Shown here: positions 8,803 through 17,219 of the stretch, piece after piece
Layout: each line of letters opens with the position of its first letter
Numbering within the stretch: the first letter of the stretch is position 1
Assembly (NCBI RefSeq): GCF_900113485.1
Contig: NZ_FOPM01000008.1
Location: 1-64,000, forward strand
Length of the DNA: 64,000 nucleotides
Origin: Methylobacterium gossipiicola
GTDB taxonomy: Bacteria; Pseudomonadota; Alphaproteobacteria; Rhizobiales; Beijerinckiaceae
Direction of reading: 5' to 3'
Program-made: the position numbers and the translations under genes
Notes under the pieces: model-generated
Told to the model about the DNA's origin: nothing
Database searches by the model: none
The model's input: the letters and a program-made list of their open reading frames with translations, nothing else

Positions 8803-9702
8803 ATGCTGATCGGATCTCGTCTTCCCGTCACCTCGAAGGGCCGGACCAAACCTCGCAACAGGCGAGATTGGTGCCGCGTTCTACTCAGTGGAGCGATCAC
8901 GATTTCGTTAGCGACGTCGGTCCGGGGGCAGGAGCCGAGCCCGGTCTGGGCGATCTACGATGCCCCCCCGTTCATGATCGCGGGCGGAGCGGACCGAAAT
9001 GCGGGAATCTTCGACCGGATTCGCGCGCTTCTGGACGAGCGACTGTCGGGGGCGCCCGCCGCGACCCTGCGGGCACCGTTCCCCCGCGTCCTCGCCTCCC
9101 TCCGGGACGGCGTCGCGTTCTGTTTCATCGGCGGGGTGAAGACACCCGAACGGGAGGCGTTCGCGGTCTTTTCCTTGCCGGTCGCCCTGTTCTATCCTGT
9201 CCGGATCATCGTGCCTGCGTCCGAACGTGCGCGATTCGCGGCGCTCGCCCCCCTGTCGCTGGCGACGTTGCTCGCGGATCGAACCCTGCGAACGAGCGTG
9301 CTGAGGAGCCGGTCCTTGGGCAGTCGAGTCGATAGCCTGCTGGCGCAAGCCGCCTCCCCTCACCTCCACGCGGAGTTCGATGAGGCCTTGCGGATGCTTT
9401 TCGCCAAGCGGCTGGATTATCTCGTCGAGTATCCGACCATCGCGAGCTACGGCGCGAGGAGCCTCGGGCAGGCCGACGCCTTCGCGGCCCTTCCGTTCAT
9501 CGAGGAGCCCGAACCGGTCTTCGCCCGCGTCATGTGCCCGAAAACGCCCTGGGGGCGGCGCCTCGTCGAGCGCATTGATGCGATCCTGCGGGTGGAGCGC
9601 ACGACGCCGGCTTACCGGCAGATCGTCGAGGCCTGGGCCGATCCGGATGATCTCCCGACGATCCGAAACGTCTATGACAACGCGTTCCTGAAGAGTGAGT
9701 AG
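8803..9702 (+). CDS. Periplasmic substrate-binding protein-like (SBP family 3 type)
   Basis: 299 residues. An N-terminal basic region and hydrophobic core (VLLSGAITISLATSVRG) look like a signal peptide, followed by PVWAIYDAPPFMI, typical of the small-molecule binding proteins that resemble amino-acid ABC receptors. There is no permease or ATPase nearby. Instead its last eight bases overlap the start of a diguanylate cyclase, so it probably acts as a sensor partner for that enzyme rather than in transport. The ligand is unknown. Confidence 0.7.
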   Translation: MLIGSRLPVTSKGRTKPRNRRDWCRVLLSGAITISLATSVRGQEPSPVWAIYDAPPFMIAGGADRNAGIFDRIRALLDERLSGAPAATLRAPFPRVLASLRDGVAFCFIGGVKTPEREAFAVFSLPVALFYPVRIIVPASERARFAALAPLSLATLLADRTLRTSVLRSRSLGSRVDSLLAQAASPHLHAEFDEALRMLFAKRLDYLVEYPTIASYGARSLGQADAFAALPFIEEPEPVFARVMCPKTPWGRRLVERIDAILRVERTTPAYRQIVEAWADPDDLPTIRNVYDNAFLKSE

Positions 9703-11026
9703 GCACGCGATGCCGCTCTCCCTCCCCGCGCGCGCGGTGCGCCCCGCCGGCTCCCTCGCCGGTCGCTTGCTGCGGGTGATCTTCGGCTGCTATCTCGGGG
9801 TGGCGGTCCTCGTCACCGCCCTCCAGATCCTGACCGAATACCGGAGCGCCCATCGCCGCCTGGAGGCGGACGTTCAGGCCATGGAACGGACCTTCGGGGC
9901 TGGCTTGGCCGATGCCCTCTGGAGCTACAACACCGGCGTCCTGCGCGGCATCCTCAACGGCATGGTCCAGATGCCCGTCGTGATGGGGGTCGAGGTTCGC
10001 GACGAGCATGGCCGAGAGGTCGAGCGCCGCGACGCGCCGGAGGCCCGCGTACCGAGCGGCTCGTTCCTCGACCGGCCCATCACCCGTGAGTTCGCCCTCG
10101 TCTACATGGACGAGGCGGGGCAGCCCCACCCGGTCGGACGCTGGACCGTCCGTTCCAACGACGGCATCGCCCTCGAACAGGTGAAAGGCACCCTGATCGT
10201 CATCTTGGTGAACTCCATCCTGAAGACCCTGGCCCTATGGGTGATCTTCTGGGTGGTGGTCCACGCCATGGTGGGGCGCCCCCTCGCGCGGATCGGCCAC
10301 TTCGTGGACGGGCTCGATTCCGAGACCCTCGGGGCACGCCCCCTGCCGCTGCCGGCGCGGGGCCACCACGAACTCCACCTCCTGGCCCAGGCGTTCAATG
10401 CCATGGCGTCGAAGCTGCGCGGCGCCTTCGACGAGAACGCCGCGCTGATGCGCGATCTGAAGGAGGTCAACGCCACGCTGCAGGCCCGCGTCGAGGCGCG
10501 GACCCGCGATCTCGAACGCCTCGCCCGTACCGACCCGCTCACCGGCCTCGGCAATCGTCGCGACCTCGACGAAGGATTGGCGCAGGCGGTGGCGCAGGCC
10601 GGCGCTCGCTGTGGCGTCATCCTGGCGGATGTCGATCACTTCAAGGGGATCAACGACCGGTACGGCCATGCGACGGGCGACGCCGTCCTCGTCGCCTGCG
10701 CCGATCTCCTGCGCGGGATTCTGCCGCCGGGCGCACGACTGGGGCGCTGGGGCGGCGAGGAATTTATGGTGCTGTGCCCGGAGGCCGACGGCGCCACCGT
10801 CCGCGCCCTGGCGGAAGCCATGCGCCGGCGCGTGGAGGAGACGCCGTTTCCGGCGGTCGGCGACCTCACCTGCTCGTTCGGCGTCGCCGAACTGAGGGCG
10901 GGCGACAGCGTCGACGCCCTCCTGTCCCGCGTCGATCTCGCCCTCTACGAGGCCAAGCGCAACGGCCGCAACCGGGTGGAGGCGGCCGATGGCGCGCCGT
11001 CTTCGGACCGGCGCAGCGCCGCCTGA
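9695..11026 (+). CDS. Membrane-bound diguanylate cyclase (HAMP-GGDEF)
   Basis: 443 residues. Makes the second messenger cyclic di-GMP from GTP. TM segment near residues 25-48, a periplasmic loop, a second TM near 167-190, HAMP, a coiled coil, then the GGDEF domain (LARTDPLTGLGNRRDLDEGL, ILADVDHFKGIND, and the active site GGEEF). The RxxD product-inhibition site that usually lies five residues before GGDEF reads PPGA here, so feedback inhibition through the I-site is probably lost. The GTG start overlaps the upstream binding-protein gene, and an ATG lies 15 bases further in. Confidence 0.9.
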   Translation: MSRHAMPLSLPARAVRPAGSLAGRLLRVIFGCYLGVAVLVTALQILTEYRSAHRRLEADVQAMERTFGAGLADALWSYNTGVLRGILNGMVQMPVVMGVEVRDEHGREVERRDAPEARVPSGSFLDRPITREFALVYMDEAGQPHPVGRWTVRSNDGIALEQVKGTLIVILVNSILKTLALWVIFWVVVHAMVGRPLARIGHFVDGLDSETLGARPLPLPARGHHELHLLAQAFNAMASKLRGAFDENAALMRDLKEVNATLQARVEARTRDLERLARTDPLTGLGNRRDLDEGLAQAVAQAGARCGVILADVDHFKGINDRYGHATGDAVLVACADLLRGILPPGARLGRWGGEEFMVLCPEADGATVRALAEAMRRRVEETPFPAVGDLTCSFGVAELRAGDSVDALLSRVDLALYEAKRNGRNRVEAADGAPSSDRRSAA

Positions 11027-11032
11027 CGTCTC

Positions 11033-11145
11033 ATACGGTTTCCGGTTGATTCATTCGGTCTCTGGCAAGCGCGGGCTCCCTCTCCTTCCAAGAGAGGGAG
11101 CCCGTCGCGCCCGATCAATCCGAAGCAATCAACCGGAAACCGTAT
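11033..11145. repeat. Nested palindrome, candidate dispersed intergenic element
   Basis: Outer arms ATACGGTTTCCGGTTGATT (11033-11051) and its exact reverse complement (11127-11145) enclose an inner perfect 12-bp hairpin, GGGCTCCCTCTC / GAGAGGGAGCCC (11073-11103). Total 113 bases, between the cyclase and the next gene. The double palindrome suggests a small non-autonomous repeat rather than a simple terminator. A related short hairpin lies at 18278-18298. Confidence 0.6.
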
Positions 11146-11230
11146 CAGTCCGTGCCCTGCGGAACGCCCGCCCTCACCCCGCGTTCGCCTCGCGATGCCG
11201 CTTCGGCACGTTCCAGGAGTCCGTTTCAGA

Positions 11231-11452
11231 ATGTCCGATCCGATGATCCCCAGCCTGTTCGAGGGTGAGACCAACCTGACGACCACGGAGCGGGCCGTCT
11301 CCGTGGTGCTCGGCCTCGGCATCGCCGCCGCCGCCGCCCAGCCGCGCCCGAACAAGTTCCTCAGCCTCGCCGCCCTGGTCATCGGCGCGGGCCTCGCCAT
11401 CCGGGGCGCCACCGGCCATTGCCCGGTCAAGCAGATCAACCACACGGCCTGA
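11231..11452 (+). CDS. Small inner-membrane protein, DUF2892 (YgaP-like) family
   Basis: 73 residues. Begins with a polar segment, then two predicted membrane segments (SVVLGLGIAAAAA and FLSLAALVIGAGLAI), ending GATGHCPVKQIN, the family's characteristic Gly-His-Cys-Pro motif. In YgaP the same module anchors a rhodanese domain, but here it stands alone. The ATG at 11231 follows AGGAGT. A strong terminator follows directly. Role unknown. Confidence 0.75.
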   Translation: MSDPMIPSLFEGETNLTTTERAVSVVLGLGIAAAAAQPRPNKFLSLAALVIGAGLAIRGATGHCPVKQINHTA

Positions 11453-11458
11453 ACGAAA

Positions 11459-11480
11459 AGGGGCGCCCGAGGGCGCCCCT
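11459..11480 (+). terminator. Short GC-rich hairpin downstream of the DUF2892 gene
   Basis: Perfect 10-bp stem AGGGGCGCCC / GGGCGCCCCT with a two-base loop, preceded by AAAA on the plus strand. The A run gives a U tract for minus-strand transcripts, so it may serve the convergent gene as well. Confidence 0.6.
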
Positions 11481-11521
11481 GCTGGTGGCTGTTTCGCGGA
11501 TCCGGATCCGGAAGGGACGGA

Positions 11522-11788
11522 TCAGAAGGTGCGGGTGGTGCGGCGGCTGGCGACGAAGCCGTAGATGGCGAGCACCACGATGGCGCCGACCACGGCGCCG
11601 ATGAAACCCGCGCCCTGATTCGGGCCGTACCAGCCGAGGGCCTGACCGAGGAATGTGGCGACGAAGGCGCCGACGATGCCCAGGATCGTCGTCATGATGA
11701 AGCCGGCCGGCTCGTTGTTGCCCGGCATGATGAACTTGGCGACGACACCGGCGATGAAGCCGATGATGATGGTCCAGATGATACCCAT
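11522..11788 (-). CDS. GlsB/YeaQ/YmgE family stress-response membrane protein
   Basis: 88 residues with three hydrophobic segments and the family pattern GFIAGVVAKFIMPG, GFIMTTILGIVGAFV and GAVVGAIVVLAIYG. Formerly called transglycosylase-associated protein. Usually induced by envelope or general stress, but its biochemical function is not established. The ATG is followed at once by the first membrane segment, so the start is secure. Confidence 0.88.
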   Translation of the reverse strand: MGIIWTIIIGFIAGVVAKFIMPGNNEPAGFIMTTILGIVGAFVATFLGQALGWYGPNQGAGFIGAVVGAIVVLAIYGFVASRRTTRTF

Positions 11789-11996
11789 GGGTCGATCCTC
11801 GATACGCCTCGGTCCAGACTTGGCCGTTGAGTGATCAGGAAACGCCGCATCGCAGGACTGGTTGCGGGGAACTGGCGAGATTGTCGCATCGGCGACACAC
11901 CGGCGGCATCGCCCCCTTTACGGTCGCCCCCGCCGCGCGGCACAACGCGGACCCATGGCCCGCGATGGACGGGCCGCAAAAGGCAAACACGTTCCT

Positions 11997-12356
11997 ATGA
12001 CGATCCAGCGCTTCGAATCCGGCCCGCGCATGAGCCAGGCCGTCACCCATGGCGACATGGTCTACCTCGCCGGTCAGGTGGCCGGGACCACCGTGGGAGC
12101 CGGCGTCACGGCGCAGACCCAGGAAATCCTCGCCAGCATCGACCGCCTCCTCGCGGCGGCGGGCAGCGACAAGACCCGCATCCTCACGGCTACGATCTAT
12201 CTCGCCGATATCGCCACCTTCGCGGAGATGAATGCCGCCTGGGACGCCTGGGTGTCGCGCGAGAACCCGCCGGCCCGCGCCACCGTCGAAGCTCGTCTCG
12301 CCGGTCCCGAATACCTCGTCGAGATCGTCATCGTCGCCGTCAAGGCCGCCGCGTGA
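11997..12356 (+). CDS. ridA: RidA family enamine/imine deaminase
   Basis: 119 residues, the normal size. Hydrolyses reactive enamine/imine intermediates formed by PLP enzymes. Typical features are SQAVTHGDMVYLAGQV, the central KTRILTATIYLADI and the catalytic arginine in the ARATVEARLAGPEYLVEI block. The chosen ATG starts at the family N terminus. Its stop overlaps the GTG of the polyamine-binding gene, so the two are translationally coupled. Confidence 0.88.
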   Translation: MTIQRFESGPRMSQAVTHGDMVYLAGQVAGTTVGAGVTAQTQEILASIDRLLAAAGSDKTRILTATIYLADIATFAEMNAAWDAWVSRENPPARATVEARLAGPEYLVEIVIVAVKAAA

Positions 12357-13489
12357 GCCGCGCGCGCAGCCGTCGCGGTCGCGTCGTCGGGGCGCTTCTG
12401 GCTCTGGCCTGCGGCTGGGACGCTCCTGCGCGCGCCCAAGCTCCGTCCCCCAAGGCCGCGCCGGAGCGCGTGGTCGCGATCTACAACTGGGCGGATTATT
12501 TCGATCCCCGGATGCTCGATGCCTTCACGAAGGAGACGGGCATCAAGGTCGTGTACGACACCTACGACAACAACGAGGTCTTGGAGACCAAACTGTTGGC
12601 CGGCCGGTCCGGCTACGATGTCGTGGTGCCGTCGGGGCCGTTCCTGCAGCGACTGATCCGGGCGCAGGCGTTCCAGCCCCTCGACAAGGCGAAGCTCCCG
12701 AACCTCGTCCATGTCTGGCCGGAGATCGCCGGTCGGCTCGCCGCTTACGATCCGGGCAATGCCTACGCCGTCGACTACACCTGGGGCACCACGGGCATCG
12801 GCGTCAATCTCGGCCTCGTGCGCGAGCGCCTCGGCGCTGCGCAGCCCCTCAACACCTGGAGCCTCGTCCTCAACGGCGGTCTGCTGAACAAGCTCAAGGA
12901 TTGCGGCGTGATGCTCCTCGATTCGCCCGAGGATCTGATCCCGAGCCTGTTGCCGGCCTACGGTCTCAAGCCGGACACCAAGCGCTGGGACGACATCACC
13001 CAGGTCACCGACGCTCTGTTCAAGGTGCGAGGGGCCGTGCGGAAGTTTCATTCCTCGGAGTTCATCGACGGCCTCGCCAACGGCGACCTGTGTCTCGCGG
13101 TCGGCTCCTCCGGCGACATGATGCAGGCGAAGAAGCGGGCCGAGGAGGCCCGCAACGACGTCGAGGTCGCCTACGCCATCCCCCGCGAGGGCGCGCTCAT
13201 CTGGTTCGACGCCTTCGCGATCCCGAAGGACGCCCCCCACGCGACCGAGGCTCACGCCTTCATCGACTACATGATGCGGCCCGAGGTGGCGGCGGCCAAC
13301 ACCAATTTCACCGCCTATGCGAGCGGCAATGCCGCCGCGAAGCGGTTCGTGAAGCCGGAGATCCTGGGCAATCCCGGGATCTATCCGGACGATGCCACGA
13401 TGCAGCGCCTGTCCGTCGCCCCCGCCTTGGACGAGCGGACCCAGCGTTTCGTCGGCCGCCTCTGGACCCGTATCCGCACCGGCCGCTGA
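12353..13489 (+). CDS. Polyamine ABC transporter substrate-binding protein (PotF/PotD type)
   Basis: 378 residues. A signal peptide (VVGALLALACGWDAPARA) then the hallmark YNWADYFDPRMLDAFTKETG. Later blocks include DYTWGTTGIGVN and DFTV-like C-terminal regions of spermidine/putrescine receptors. Starts at GTG inside the ridA stop (GTGA). No permease or ATPase gene is nearby, so either it feeds a transporter encoded elsewhere or it has been kept for binding alone. The pairing with RidA is unusual. Confidence 0.85.
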   Translation: MSRARSRRGRVVGALLALACGWDAPARAQAPSPKAAPERVVAIYNWADYFDPRMLDAFTKETGIKVVYDTYDNNEVLETKLLAGRSGYDVVVPSGPFLQRLIRAQAFQPLDKAKLPNLVHVWPEIAGRLAAYDPGNAYAVDYTWGTTGIGVNLGLVRERLGAAQPLNTWSLVLNGGLLNKLKDCGVMLLDSPEDLIPSLLPAYGLKPDTKRWDDITQVTDALFKVRGAVRKFHSSEFIDGLANGDLCLAVGSSGDMMQAKKRAEEARNDVEVAYAIPREGALIWFDAFAIPKDAPHATEAHAFIDYMMRPEVAAANTNFTAYASGNAAAKRFVKPEILGNPGIYPDDATMQRLSVAPALDERTQRFVGRLWTRIRTGR

Positions 13490-13492
13490 GTT

Positions 13493-13693
13493 TCACGCGG
13501 CGGCGGGCGGCTCGGGTGCCTCGGGGCCGGCCGGCGAGTTCAGGATATCCTCCAGCTCGTCCACGAGGCGGTCGATCTGGTCCGGGGTGGCCAGGACCTT
13601 GACGGTCAGGCCGTCCTGCGTCGCGAAGGCGAGTTCGATGTCGGCGCCCGAATGGGTGGCGAGGATACGGGCGAGGCGATGGGTGGCGGTCAT
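13493..13693 (-). CDS. Small hypothetical protein downstream of the MfnF-like gene
   Basis: 66 residues: MTATHRLARILATHSGADI, then a central LTVKVLATPDQIDRLVDEL and an Ala/Pro-rich tail. No recognised domain. It lies 23 bases after the end of the MfnF-like gene on the same strand, so the two probably share a transcript. A role beside one-carbon cofactor synthesis is only suggested by position. Confidence 0.6.
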   Translation of the reverse strand: MTATHRLARILATHSGADIELAFATQDGLTVKVLATPDQIDRLVDELEDILNSPAGPEAPEPPAAA

Positions 13694-13716
13694 AGGGTCG
13701 GCTCCGAGGGGGAAGA

Positions 13717-14769
13717 TCAGGACGCGGCCAAGAGGGCGACGGCCACGGCCGGTCCGCAGGTGGAGGCCCAGTCGGCCCCCGTCCGGGGAAGGGCATCGGC
13801 GATGAGGTCGGTCAGCGCCACGGTCGGGCGGCCGAGGCGGGCCGCGAGGCGTTCGGCCAGGAATCGGCCGGCTCCGCAGACCACCAGGGGGGCGTCCGCC
13901 GGCAGATCGGCGCGCGAGAGCAGCAGGGCGGCCGCGTCATGCAAGGGGCGCATTTGTGCCTCGGCGAAATGGGCGGCGAGCGCCTGCCAGTCGGCGGACG
14001 CGCCCTCGCCATGGTCGCGGCCGATGAGGCGGGCGAGGCGCGTCTCGCTCTCGCGCAGGGATTTGCCCTTGCCGTCGGCGCTTCCCTGCTGATCGGCGCC
14101 CTCGGGCAGATCGCCGGTGATGCGGTAGGCGTCCGCCATGGTGGCGAAGGTCTCGGCCATGAGGCGGGTGCGGCGGCCCCGGAACGGTGCGTGATCGGTC
14201 AGCGCGATGGGATGCGAACGCACCACGCCGGTATAGACGAGTTCCCCCGTCTCCGAGCGCTCGGCGTCGCTGTAGCCCGTCGCCGCCGGCACGCCGCCGA
14301 CGATGGGGATGAGGTCGGCCGTGGTGGAGCCGATATCGACGAGGAGCGCGTGGCTCCGGTAGCGCCCGACGAGGGCCGCCGTCGCGTGCCAGTTCGCCGA
14401 GGCGATGTCGACGGCGAGATCCCGTGCCCGATTCGGATCGGTGAGGCCCGCCCGGCCGCCATAGATGCGCACGGACCCGGCGAGCTTCGCACCCGCCCAG
14501 TCGGCGAGCTGCGCCACGCCGTCGGCCCGGTCCGCGAAACAGTCGGTGAGTTCGCCCGTCATGGTGACGACGTGGTCGGCTTGGCCGCGCGCCCAGTCGG
14601 GCAACCCCGAAAAGGTCGCATCGAGGGCGGGCAGGCCGCGCCACAGGGGGCACGGGGCTTGGACCACGGTCTCGACCCGGCCGTCCCGCACCAGGGCCGC
14701 CTTGACATGGACCCCCCCGAGATCCCAGCCGATCACCGGGGCGGACGTGGAGGCGATTTCTGCTGTCAC
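13717..14769 (-). CDS. Hydantoinase/oxoprolinase-family protein, H4MPT-linked C1 pathway (MfnF-like)
   Basis: 350 residues with an actin/hsp70-like nucleotide fold: VIGWDLGGVHVKAALV at the N terminus and a second phosphate loop LLVDIGSTTADLIPI in the middle. Proteins of this type co-occur with tetrahydromethanopterin enzymes. From memory of the archaeal work, the relative called MfnF joins the furan and tyramine-glutamate parts of methanofuran, so a methylofuran step is the likely role. Start is GTG. The start codon is only 26 bases from the start of the divergent HisA-like gene. Confidence 0.75.
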   Translation of the reverse strand: MTAEIASTSAPVIGWDLGGVHVKAALVRDGRVETVVQAPCPLWRGLPALDATFSGLPDWARGQADHVVTMTGELTDCFADRADGVAQLADWAGAKLAGSVRIYGGRAGLTDPNRARDLAVDIASANWHATAALVGRYRSHALLVDIGSTTADLIPIVGGVPAATGYSDAERSETGELVYTGVVRSHPIALTDHAPFRGRRTRLMAETFATMADAYRITGDLPEGADQQGSADGKGKSLRESETRLARLIGRDHGEGASADWQALAAHFAEAQMRPLHDAAALLLSRADLPADAPLVVCGAGRFLAERLAARLGRPTVALTDLIADALPRTGADWASTCGPAVAVALLAAS

Positions 14770-14795
14770 GGAGCGAGCCTGGAACGAGAGGGCGG

Positions 14796-15479
14796 ATGGC
14801 GGACGGATTCGAGATCATCCCGGTGATCGACTTGCGCCACGGGCAGGTGGTGCGGGCGCGGGCCGGGGACCGTGCTTCCTATGCCCCGATCGTGACGCCG
14901 TTGGCAAAGGGATCGTCGCCCGGAGCGGTGGCGGAAGGTTTGCTCGGCGCCGTGGGGGCGACGACGCTCTACGTCGCCGACCTCGACGCGATCATGGACG
15001 GCGTCCCGCCGGACCGGACGAGTCTCGCGGCGATTCGCGCTGCCTGCCCCGGCGTCGCCCTCTGGGTCGATGCGGGATTTGCCGAGGCGGCCGGGGTCGA
15101 GGCGTTCCTGGACACCGGATTCGGGCGGCCGGTGATCGGCAGCGAGAGCCAGAGGGATGCCGGCCTAGTGCGGGCGCTGGGGAATCGCGCCGTGTTCTCC
15201 CTCGACACGCGGGGGGCGGAACGCCTCGGGCCGGCGGCCCTCCACGACGAGCCGGAACACTGGCCGCGCGACGTTATCGTGATGACGCTGGGCCGGGTCG
15301 GCGTCGGGGCCGGTCCGGATCTGGAGCGCTTGCGCGCCCTCCGGACGGCGAGCCCGGCGACACGCCTCTACGCGGCGGGCGGGGTGCGGGGTGCGGAGGA
15401 TGTTGCGGCCCTCGCGGCCATCGGCGTCGCGGGCGCCCTCGTGGCCACGGCGATCCACGACGGTACGCTCCCGGCGTAG
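14796..15479 (+). CDS. HisA/HisF-related TIM-barrel protein of the H4MPT gene set
   Basis: 227 residues. N terminus FEIIPVIDLRHGQVVRA copies HisA, and YVADLDAI, VDAGF and YAAGGVRGAEDV follow the barrel strands. It is shorter than true HisA, and it sits among methylotrophy genes rather than his genes. Related HisA-like proteins accompany methanopterin enzymes in methanogens and methylotrophs. The substrate is not known. Divergent from the MfnF-like gene, and convergent with fae. Confidence 0.72.
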   Translation: MADGFEIIPVIDLRHGQVVRARAGDRASYAPIVTPLAKGSSPGAVAEGLLGAVGATTLYVADLDAIMDGVPPDRTSLAAIRAACPGVALWVDAGFAEAAGVEAFLDTGFGRPVIGSESQRDAGLVRALGNRAVFSLDTRGAERLGPAALHDEPEHWPRDVIVMTLGRVGVGAGPDLERLRALRTASPATRLYAAGGVRGAEDVAALAAIGVAGALVATAIHDGTLPA

Positions 15480-15480
15480 A

Positions 15481-15509
15481 CAAAAGAAAGGGGCGGCCGA
15501 AGCCGCCCC
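15481..15509 (-). terminator. Terminator downstream of fae
   Basis: Stem GGGGCGGC / GCCGCCCC with a tetraloop. On the minus strand it runs into TTTCTTTTG, so it probably ends the fae transcript. It lies two bases after the HisA-like stop and may serve both directions. Confidence 0.65.
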
Positions 15510-15607
15510 ATTCCAAAAGTTCATCGTCCGAGGAAGATGGATGCCAGTCGCTGGATCAGGCCCCGCGGTGCGGGCGGAGGCTCGCTCTGCCCAGGACTGC
15601 CTCCAAT

Positions 15608-16120
15608 CTAAGCGTTCGAAGCGAAGGGGTGGGTCGCCGAGTTGCGCTGCTGGGTCACGGTCGCAGCGGTGGGCTCGCCCTTCACGGCGCGCTCGATGGA
15701 GAGCTTGGTGGCCTCGTAGTTGTACTTCTGGATCTTGGCGTCGTCGGCCGCTTCCCAGTGGATGAACACGCCGACCAGGATGAACAGGTCGTCGGCCTCA
15801 TCGGCGGGGATGGTGCCCTCGGCGACGGCATCCTGCACGGCCTTGGCGACACCGTGCTGGGCGGGGCCGAACATCTGGACGGCCTGACGGGCGTCGTTGA
15901 TGGTGACCTTGTTGAACATCAGGGTGTTGGGCTTGCACGGCAGGTTCGGCGCGATGACCGCGAGCAGGCTGGTGAAGCCGTGCTTGTTGTTCACGAGGCC
16001 GTTTGCGAAGGCCGTCTCGGCCGGCGAACCACGGGGTCCGATGATGAGGTCGATGTGAGCGACTTCGTTGCCATCGCCAACGAGGGCTTCGCCGACCTGG
16101 AGCTTGTTGATCTTCGCCAT
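15608..16120 (-). CDS. fae: Formaldehyde-activating enzyme
   Basis: Condenses formaldehyde with H4MPT to methylene-H4MPT, the entry step of formaldehyde oxidation, in the cytoplasm. 170 residues, family length, beginning [17 protein letters not shown]. It contains the conserved histidine in [13 protein letters not shown] (H22), thought to be catalytic in the M. extorquens enzyme, and ends [18 protein letters not shown]...SATHPFA. The ribosome-binding site GGGAGAAA precedes the ATG. Transcribed with, or downstream of, the mch group. Confidence 0.97.
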   Translation of the reverse strand: MAKINKLQVGEALVGDGNEVAHIDLIIGPRGSPAETAFANGLVNNKHGFTSLLAVIAPNLPCKPNTLMFNKVTINDARQAVQMFGPAQHGVAKAVQDAVAEGTIPADEADDLFILVGVFIHWEAADDAKIQKYNYEATKLSIERAVKGEPTAATVTQQRNSATHPFASNA

Positions 16121-16247
16121 GTGGGGTTTCTCCCAGGAGTCTTGAAAGACGTGACCGCCCCCGGAAACGGGCGCGGCCGAAAGCTATCCTTGTTCACGGC
16201 GTCCAGCCCTCGGAGGGCCGGACCGGTTAGCCCGGATCGCGGCGCGG

Positions 16248-16276
16248 AACCTACTCTGGGCGTTTCCCAGGAACAA
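16248..16276 (-). promoter_or_regulatory. Candidate fae promoter with an embedded palindrome
   Basis: On the minus strand TTGTTC (16271-16276) and TAGGTT (16248-16253) are 17 bases apart. The spacer holds a 5-bp inverted repeat CTGGG/CCCAG (16256-16270) that could bind a regulator. The leader to the ATG would be about 120 bases. Confidence 0.3.
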
Positions 16277-16385
16277 CCCTGTGGGGGCGGTTGTTTTGGG
16301 CAAATTATTCGCGGCGGCCCGGAACAAATCTTTTCAAAGGGTAAACGGCTTGACGCGCCGCCGCGTCCTCGAAACGCCCTCGGCC

Positions 16386-17219
16386 TCAACCCAGCAGGCG
16401 GTCGAGGAACAGGGTCGCCACGGTGAAATCGGCACTGGTGCCGGGATTCAGACCGTCCGCCTTCCAGGCCGCGTCCCGGGCCAGCAGAAGCTCCACGGGG
16501 CGCGCCCCGAGGTCGAGGTCGAGGAGGGCGGCCGCCTCCTCGCGCAGGGCCTCGGCGCGGGCGTGGCCGTGCTTGCGCGCCACGTGGCTGTCGGGCACCC
16601 GGCCGAGATACGCGAGGAACACGGCCGTGGTGGTCCAGGGCTCCGAGAGCCCCCCGGCCCGGGCGGCCGCGAGGGCGGGCAGCCCGATCGTGAACACGTC
16701 GGAGAAGCCGGTCCCGTAGGCGCGTGCGATGGCATCGCGGGCGGCCGCCTCCGCCATGGCGTCGCGCAAGGCCGGCACGGGGCCCGTTGCCGTCACGTCG
16801 TGGCGGGCGGCCGTGCCGAGGCCGCCGGGATTGGCCTGCCGGATCGCCGCGTAGACATCGGCCGCGTCCGCCCCGTCGAGGGTGTCGAGGACCTGCGCGA
16901 GGGCGGTCTCCAGGTCGCCCCCGGCCTCCGCGGCACGGGCGATGGGCGCGCAGAGGAGGAGGATGCCCAGATTGGTGTTCTGGCCCACCGCCGCCAGGGT
17001 CGCCGCCATGCCGCCGCGGATACGTTCGCCGACCCGCGCCCCGGCGCGGGCGAGGTGGGGGGTTGAGACCTCGGCACTCGTGACGAAATCCGCCACCGCC
17101 ATGCGATGGCCGGCGGCGTAGGCGTGGACGTTGCCGGGCTTGAGGGCGTCGAGTTCGGCGAGGCAACTTGCCCGATAGGCCGCCCCGATGCGGGTTGTCC
17201 CGAGGGTTTCGGCCTCCAT
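16386..17219 (-). CDS. Triphosphoribosyl-dephospho-CoA synthase-like (CitG family) protein, H4MPT gene set
   Basis: 277 residues. The N-terminal block ELDALKPGNVHAYAAGH and NTNLGILLLCAPIA are CitG-family motifs. In citrate fermenters CitG makes the citrate lyase prosthetic group precursor, and no citrate lyase genes are here. By position, between mch and fae, it corresponds to the gene known as orf7 in M. extorquens, needed for the H4MPT pathway, so a cofactor-assembly role is likely. The ATG overlaps the stop of the upstream ATP-grasp gene (ATGA). Confidence 0.8.
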   Translation of the reverse strand: MEAETLGTTRIGAAYRASCLAELDALKPGNVHAYAAGHRMAVADFVTSAEVSTPHLARAGARVGERIRGGMAATLAAVGQNTNLGILLLCAPIARAAEAGGDLETALAQVLDTLDGADAADVYAAIRQANPGGLGTAARHDVTATGPVPALRDAMAEAAARDAIARAYGTGFSDVFTIGLPALAAARAGGLSEPWTTTAVFLAYLGRVPDSHVARKHGHARAEALREEAAALLDLDLGARPVELLLARDAAWKADGLNPGTSADFTVATLFLDRLLG

